DNA of 64,000 bases, from the NCBI GenBank assembly GCA_016946835.1, contig JACVTC010000171.1, forward strand, positions 126,001-190,000, given 5' to 3'. Each line of letters begins with the position of its first letter. Position 1 is the stretch's first letter. This document shows positions 59,837 to 64,000 of this stretch, piece after piece. Source of the DNA: Neocallimastix lanati (nom. inval.) (taxonomy: Eukaryota; Neocallimastigomycota; Neocallimastigomycetes; Neocallimastigales; Neocallimastigaceae). The notes under the pieces were generated by a model that was not told where the DNA came from, did not search any database, and saw nothing but the letters and a program-made list of their open reading frames with translations. Made by a program: the position numbers and the translations under genes.

Positions 59837-62800
59837 TTTTTCATATTATTATTATTTATTGTAAAATTCTGTAAATTTTGGCTTGATTTTTCATTATTTA
59901 AAAATATTTTATTTTTATCAAAATTTTCAAATTCGGTTATTTTTTCTTTTCCTTTGTTCCTGCTGGAAGTTGAGGCGGCGTAAGCAGGATCTTCTGGTTT
60001 ATATTTTTCAATAATGTTAGAATTAAAATTGGTATTCTTAGTATTATTTCTAAACTTTTTATTATAATTTTTATTTATTATTTCTAAATTTCTATTTATC
60101 TCATTCAAATAATTATTTTCAGAATTATTTTTGTCAACATTGTTGAAATTGAATTTCAATTTAAATTCACAATTATTTTTATTTTTAATTTCAGGATTAA
60201 TTTTAGAATTAATTTCAACATCTTTATTTAAATTATGGTTATTTTTCTGGTTTATATCTTTATTATCAAATTCTTGATTTTCTTCATTTAACGATATATT
60301 ATTGACATGCTTATTTTTAATGTAATTACTTTTATGTTCTGTATTAGTAGTCCTTTCATTATTAATATTTTCATTTAAACTGTTTTCTTCATTTAAGATG
60401 TTTCTTCCATTAAAATTATTTTCATTGTTCATATTATTATCTTCATTTATATTATTATCTTCATTTATAATATTATCTTCTGGATTCATATCTTTTCTAT
60501 TGTTGTCTTTCATAAATGAGAAGTAAGAGTCTTTATAATTGCTTGTTTCGTATTTGTGTTTACTAGGCTCTTCTTCAACGAATTCTACATCGTTAGTATA
60601 ATGTATTTTATTATTTTCAATATCCATGATAATATATGAATATTTTTTATCATCAAATCCCAAGAATACGCCCTTCTTAGCATTTGGTAAAAATTTTGAT
60701 TTGTGTTGTGTATCATCCCTGTAATAACACACACAACCAAAGGTTTTTAAATGTTTTAACTCTACCTTTTTGTTGTAAAATACTTCATTGGGTATTAAAA
60801 ATTTATTTCCTGAATGGGGAATTAAGTTATATATGTAGCATGCCTGTTTTATGGCGAAATTCCAAAAGTTTTCTGATAATTCTGCCCAATATAGAAGAGT
60901 TTTAGCTGAATTTCTAAGAGTTCTGTTTATTCTTTCAGCTTTTCCATTAACTTCAGGACAACCTGGGGGAGAATAGGTTTTTTCTATTCCATTTTCTTTA
61001 CAGTATTTATTAACTGTTTTATTTTTAAATTCCTTTCCTCCATCTGATTTAAATATTTTAATATTATATTCTTCAAATTGGTTATTTAAGTACTTGAAGA
61101 ATTCCACAATTAATTCGGGAGCTTCGGCTTTAGATTTTAAAGTATATATCCATACTTTTCTTGAGAATTCATCCATGAATGTAATAAAGTATTTTTTATT
61201 ATTGATAGATGAATTGTATGGACCTGAAATGTCTGAATGTATTATTTCTAATATTTTCGTAGCTTTTGGTGTTTTTCCTCCGTGTGATTTCCTTGACATT
61301 TTAGCTACTTTACATTCTATGCATTTAGGAGTTTTTATTTGGTGTAAACTTAGATATTTGTTTATGTTTTCTAGGTAATAATGACCTAGTCTTCTATGCC
61401 AAATTTCAAGGCTTTTTTCATCAACTTCGTTTAAAGCCATAATATTTTTATCCTTTTCTTCAAAGTTTTTATTAATCTTGTAAGTATTTACTAAGAATTG
61501 ATTATCATTTGTAGAATAATAAGTTCCTATATATACATTATTTGGACCCCATAAGTTAAATCTACCACGTGTATAATCATCAGTGTCAATAATGACTCTA
61601 TATCCAATTTTGGCCAGTTCTATTCCACTAATAAGATTTTTAGTTGCAGATTTTGAATATAATACCCTGTCTAGTCGTACATATATTCCATTAATGTAAC
61701 ATTCGTAAGTACCATATCCTTCGAAGCTACACATTGTCCCATTGGCACATCTTAACTTTATTTTGCAGTGAATAAAATTATTTAGCAAATTAAAATCATT
61801 AGTTATATGTTCTCCAGCACCAGTATCATATAACCATTCACTAGTCTTATCATTTTCTTCATAATAATTGATGTTGTTTACATATAATTCCTCTTTTTTA
61901 TTAGGAATTGTTATTTCCTTTGGAATAATAAAACTATCATTCACGTATTCAATTAATCCAGAAAATTTAACCTTATTGTTAATGTTTATTTCTTCTTGTT
62001 TTTCTATCAGTGTCCTTGCGTCTTCAAAATCAAAATTATCGTCATAACTACTGGCACTGTCTGGATCAGAAATTTTACTTATTAAATGTAAAGACTTCTT
62101 TGGATGATCATTTAATGTGGTCTTTACTTGAAGCTTTTCTTGCCTCCCTTTATTATGATTTGACTTCGTCTTCATATTATATATGCAGTTTCTGGTAGAG
62201 TGTCCTTTAACTTCACAAATGTGACAATATGATTTATTATTATTGTCTTTGTTACTATTATCTTTATTATTATTGTTATATTGGTTACCATTTTGCTTTC
62301 CTCTTTTCTTAGAGTTAGAGCTTTTGTTATTATGGTTGTTGTGTTCATTTTTCTTTGAGGAATTACTAGTTCTTCTTCCTCTACTGATAAAATCTAGATC
62401 CATTGGATCATCTTTTTCAATGGTTTTGTTATCTTCCCAATTTTCTAGGTAAGATTTTGCATAAATAAAACTTTTGAGATTATTAATATATACATTAGGG
62501 TCACTATTCAAATTAATTTGAATGATATTTTTATAATCATCCGGTAGTACGTTATAGAGATATTTTAATTTTTCCTTATCAGTGATCTCCACATGTTGTT
62601 CTTCCATATCATCGAAAGTTTCTTTCATAAGTTCTAGCTTTTCGATGATTTGATTTCTATCTCTGGCTTTAATACTTCTTAATCTTTTAAGCCAGTATTC
62701 CATATCAGCATTTGAATTTCCATATTTTGATTTGAGTCTTTCCATTATACGGAAACCATTATTAAGTCTGCTGATTTCTCTTAAAACAGAATCATCGACA

Positions 62801-63192
62801 TTCTTACTGATCATGAGTATCATGTCAGCATCGATCCTTTCTGCTTCCTCAACTAATCTGATATGAATAAGAGGATTACCAAAAAAGTTAGTTAGCTGAG
62901 TATTAATATCAACATTATTGTTTCGATTAACCTCAGCATTATTGTTTCGAATAGGTTCGGCAGGAGCTTGCGGTAACATTTTGGTAATTAATTTAGTAAT
63001 TACCTTGTTGATAACATCGTTGACATTGGGGTTGTAATCAAAACCTACATCATTAAGTTTTCCAACGACGTCGACTTCCATGAATTCCTTAATACCTTGA
63101 CGTTTAGCGGCATTGTCAATAAGGAATTTCCACTCATTAAAGTTGGATTTTCCATGGAGGCGTTGGTCCTTAGCTAAGTTAAAGTCTTGCAT
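59803..63192 (-). CDS. gag-pol: Copia gag, protease and integrase polyprotein
   Basis: Encodes 1129 residues from the ATG at 63192. The N-terminal Gag (HGKSNFNEWKFLID; UBN2-like nucleocapsid region) leads to a zinc knuckle CX2CX4HX4C (CHICEVKGHSTRNC, about residue 325). The aspartic protease has DTGA (about 455). The integrase starts with an HHCC-type zinc region (WHRRLGHYY to CIEC, about 600-640). Its DDE core has Asp in HSDISGP (about 659), Asp in KSDGGKEF (about 715) and Glu in NGKAERIN (about 749). A long Asn/Glu-rich tail follows and ends in a TGA at 59803. The downstream reverse transcriptase is in another frame (+1). The protein is otherwise undamaged. Confidence 0.93.
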   Translation of the reverse strand: MQDFNLAKDQRLHGKSNFNEWKFLIDNAAKRQGIKEFMEVDVVGKLNDVGFDYNPNVNDVINKVITKLITKMLPQAPAEPIRNNNAEVNRNNNVDINTQLTNFFGNPLIHIRLVEEAERIDADMILMISKNVDDSVLREISRLNNGFRIMERLKSKYGNSNADMEYWLKRLRSIKARDRNQIIEKLELMKETFDDMEEQHVEITDKEKLKYLYNVLPDDYKNIIQINLNSDPNVYINNLKSFIYAKSYLENWEDNKTIEKDDPMDLDFISRGRRTSNSSKKNEHNNHNNKSSNSKKRGKQNGNQYNNNNKDNSNKDNNNKSYCHICEVKGHSTRNCIYNMKTKSNHNKGRQEKLQVKTTLNDHPKKSLHLISKISDPDSASSYDDNFDFEDARTLIEKQEEININNKVKFSGLIEYVNDSFIIPKEITIPNKKEELYVNNINYYEENDKTSEWLYDTGAGEHITNDFNLLNNFIHCKIKLRCANGTMCSFEGYGTYECYINGIYVRLDRVLYSKSATKNLISGIELAKIGYRVIIDTDDYTRGRFNLWGPNNVYIGTYYSTNDNQFLVNTYKINKNFEEKDKNIMALNEVDEKSLEIWHRRLGHYYLENINKYLSLHQIKTPKCIECKVAKMSRKSHGGKTPKATKILEIIHSDISGPYNSSINNKKYFITFMDEFSRKVWIYTLKSKAEAPELIVEFFKYLNNQFEEYNIKIFKSDGGKEFKNKTVNKYCKENGIEKTYSPPGCPEVNGKAERINRTLRNSAKTLLYWAELSENFWNFAIKQACYIYNLIPHSGNKFLIPNEVFYNKKVELKHLKTFGCVCYYRDDTQHKSKFLPNAKKGVFLGFDDKKYSYIIMDIENNKIHYTNDVEFVEEEPSKHKYETSNYKDSYFSFMKDNNRKDMNPEDNIINEDNNINEDNNMNNENNFNGRNILNEENSLNENINNERTTNTEHKSNYIKNKHVNNISLNEENQEFDNKDINQKNNHNLNKDVEINSKINPEIKNKNNCEFKLKFNFNNVDKNNSENNYLNEINRNLEIINKNYNKKFRNNTKNTNFNSNIIEKYKPEDPAYAASTSSRNKGKEKITEFENFDKNKIFLNNEKSSQNLQNFTINNNNMKKNFNNKKFFKK

Positions 63193-63252
63193 GATTTCGG
63201 AGCGGTGAAGCGAATTAATTAAGTACTTTTAATAATAAATAATATGAGTCAA

Positions 63253-63267
63253 CTGAGACTCTTAATC
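63253..63267 (-). other. Primer-binding site matching the tRNA-Lys(CUU) anticodon arm
   Basis: On the element strand GATTAAGAGTCTCAG directly follows the 5' LTR. Its complement, CTGAGACTCTTAATC, is the anticodon stem-loop of a tRNA-Lys(CUU) (loop CTCTTAA). No CCA-end complement (TGG) is present, so priming by an internal tRNA fragment is indicated, as known for Drosophila copia with initiator tRNA-Met. Confidence 0.65.
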
Positions 63268-63586
63268 TGTTAGCTTTATTAAATTTAGATCTATAATAAT
63301 ATTCCTTATGGAATATGGTATACAAGGGAAATAAGTGTATGATCTATCTTTCAGCTTTAAATAAGTAATAAAGTCACATGTTACAACATGCGTTTTCCAT
63401 AACATAAAATAAATTAAAAATTAATTAAATAAATATTAAAAGATAATTAACATAGATTTATACAAGACGATAGATCATAATACATTTAAGTAATCATTAA
63501 ATATAAATAAATAAATACACATAAATATAAATAAATACTATAAATAAATAAATTAAATATATAGTTAAATTATGAGTGCAGTCAAC

Positions 63587-63587
<1 letters not shown>
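63268..63587 (-). repeat. 5' LTR of the copia element
   Basis: 320 bp, one difference from the 3' LTR. It should contain the promoter for the element; no attempt is made to place the start site. Confidence 0.95.
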
Positions 63588-63632
<45 letters not shown>

Positions 63633-64000
63633 TATATATTTTTTTTTATTATTTTTTTTTTTTTTTTAAAAATACGAATTTTTTTCTTTCTTGTTTTTTT
63701 TTGTTCAATTTAAATATTTTATAATTATGAAGCATTTTTATTATTAAAACAATAAATTTATTTTGTTTTTAACTATTGGAATATATTTAATAATATTTAA
63801 TGATATTTAATAAGATTAACATATAAATTTATATTTATTTATATGTATTGCTACTACTAAAAAATGTTAGCTCTAATTATAAAATTAATAGAACTATAAT
63901 CATGAATATTAAATAATATATATATATATATATTTTTAATATTTTAAATTGCTATTTATTTATAATTAGTAAAATATTATCTTTTTTTTTTTATTTTCAG
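63588..64000. other. Window end: AAT remnant, AT-rich DNA, possible splice acceptor
   Basis: The AAT repeat continues to about 63631, then come poly-T and AT-rich sequence. The last bases are a pyrimidine run ending TTATTTTCAG, which would be a perfect 3' splice site of a plus-strand gene continuing beyond the window. No matching upstream exon could be found, so this is weak. Confidence 0.35.

Larger units (their letters stand above)
57227..63587 (-). mobile_element. Young, nearly intact Ty1/copia LTR retrotransposon
   Basis: An element of 6361 bp with two 320-bp LTRs that differ at one base, a primer-binding site, a polypurine tract and gag-pol in copia order (Gag, protease, integrase, reverse transcriptase, RNase H). 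It is inserted in an AAT microsatellite. The flanking ATAAT (57222-57226 and 63588-63592) is compatible with a 5-bp target duplication, but the repeat makes this uninformative. One frame change separates integrase from reverse transcriptase. Low LTR divergence means recent insertion. Confidence 0.95.

Overview
The window looks like a nuclear contig of an anaerobic gut (rumen) fungus, Neocallimastigomycota. The reasons are extreme A+T content, homopolymer and AAT microsatellites everywhere, Asn/Ser-rich proteins with long poly-Asn tracts, short GT-AG introns, a fungal-type homocitrate synthase (alpha-aminoadipate lysine pathway), a fungal Sec14/CSR1-like lipid-transfer gene, and genes that look derived from clostridial large serine recombinases, as expected for a fungus living among rumen Firmicutes. 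The genus cannot be fixed from sequence alone. Dictyostelids share the base composition, but homocitrate synthase argues against them.

Layout. 1-20 kb: two near-identical homocitrate synthase genes in opposite orientation (4095-5339 + and 18529-19782 -) enclose about 13 kb of transposon debris. The debris comprises several 3' ends of one LINE family, one nested in another with a clear target-site duplication (6.1-10.3 kb), and a decayed Mutator-like element (about 10.8-17.3 kb). That element has long terminal inverted repeats rich in GGCGAAATGCAA-type motifs, a frameshifted MULE transposase, and a 2.1-kb ATTTT-based minisatellite. 20-30 kb: mostly AT-rich non-coding DNA with a 77-bp MITE carrying the same TIR motif, a GC-richer island of unknown nature, and a heavily decayed Ty1/copia pol on the minus strand interrupted by a tRNA-like sequence.

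30-38 kb holds the most unusual content: two intronless, same-strand genes for proteins built from large-serine-recombinase parts. Each has an N-terminal resolvase-like domain that has lost the catalytic serine and arginines, followed by tandem copies of the DNA-binding 'Recombinase' domain: two in the 471-residue protein and seven in the 1486-residue protein. They look like bacterial recombinases converted into multi-domain DNA-binding proteins.

38.6-41.9 kb: an inverted duplication carrying two almost identical small heat-shock protein genes, with promoters (HSE-like and TATA-like sites) and a third, fossil Hsp20 fragment between them. 42.5-44.3 kb: a second ATTTT minisatellite array. 44.7-47.35 kb: a six-exon CRAL-TRIO gene whose last intron contains a small piece of the same minisatellite. 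50.8-56.1 kb: a two-exon gene for a 1747-residue Asn/Ser-rich protein of unknown function. 57.2-63.6 kb: a young, almost intact Ty1/copia element on the minus strand. Its 320-bp LTRs differ at one base, it sits in an AAT microsatellite, its primer-binding site matches the anticodon arm of tRNA-Lys(CUU), and a frame change separates integrase from reverse transcriptase.

The host genes do not form an operon or pathway. The window is best read as isolated fungal genes in a repeat-rich setting where duplication in inverted orientation has occurred at least twice.
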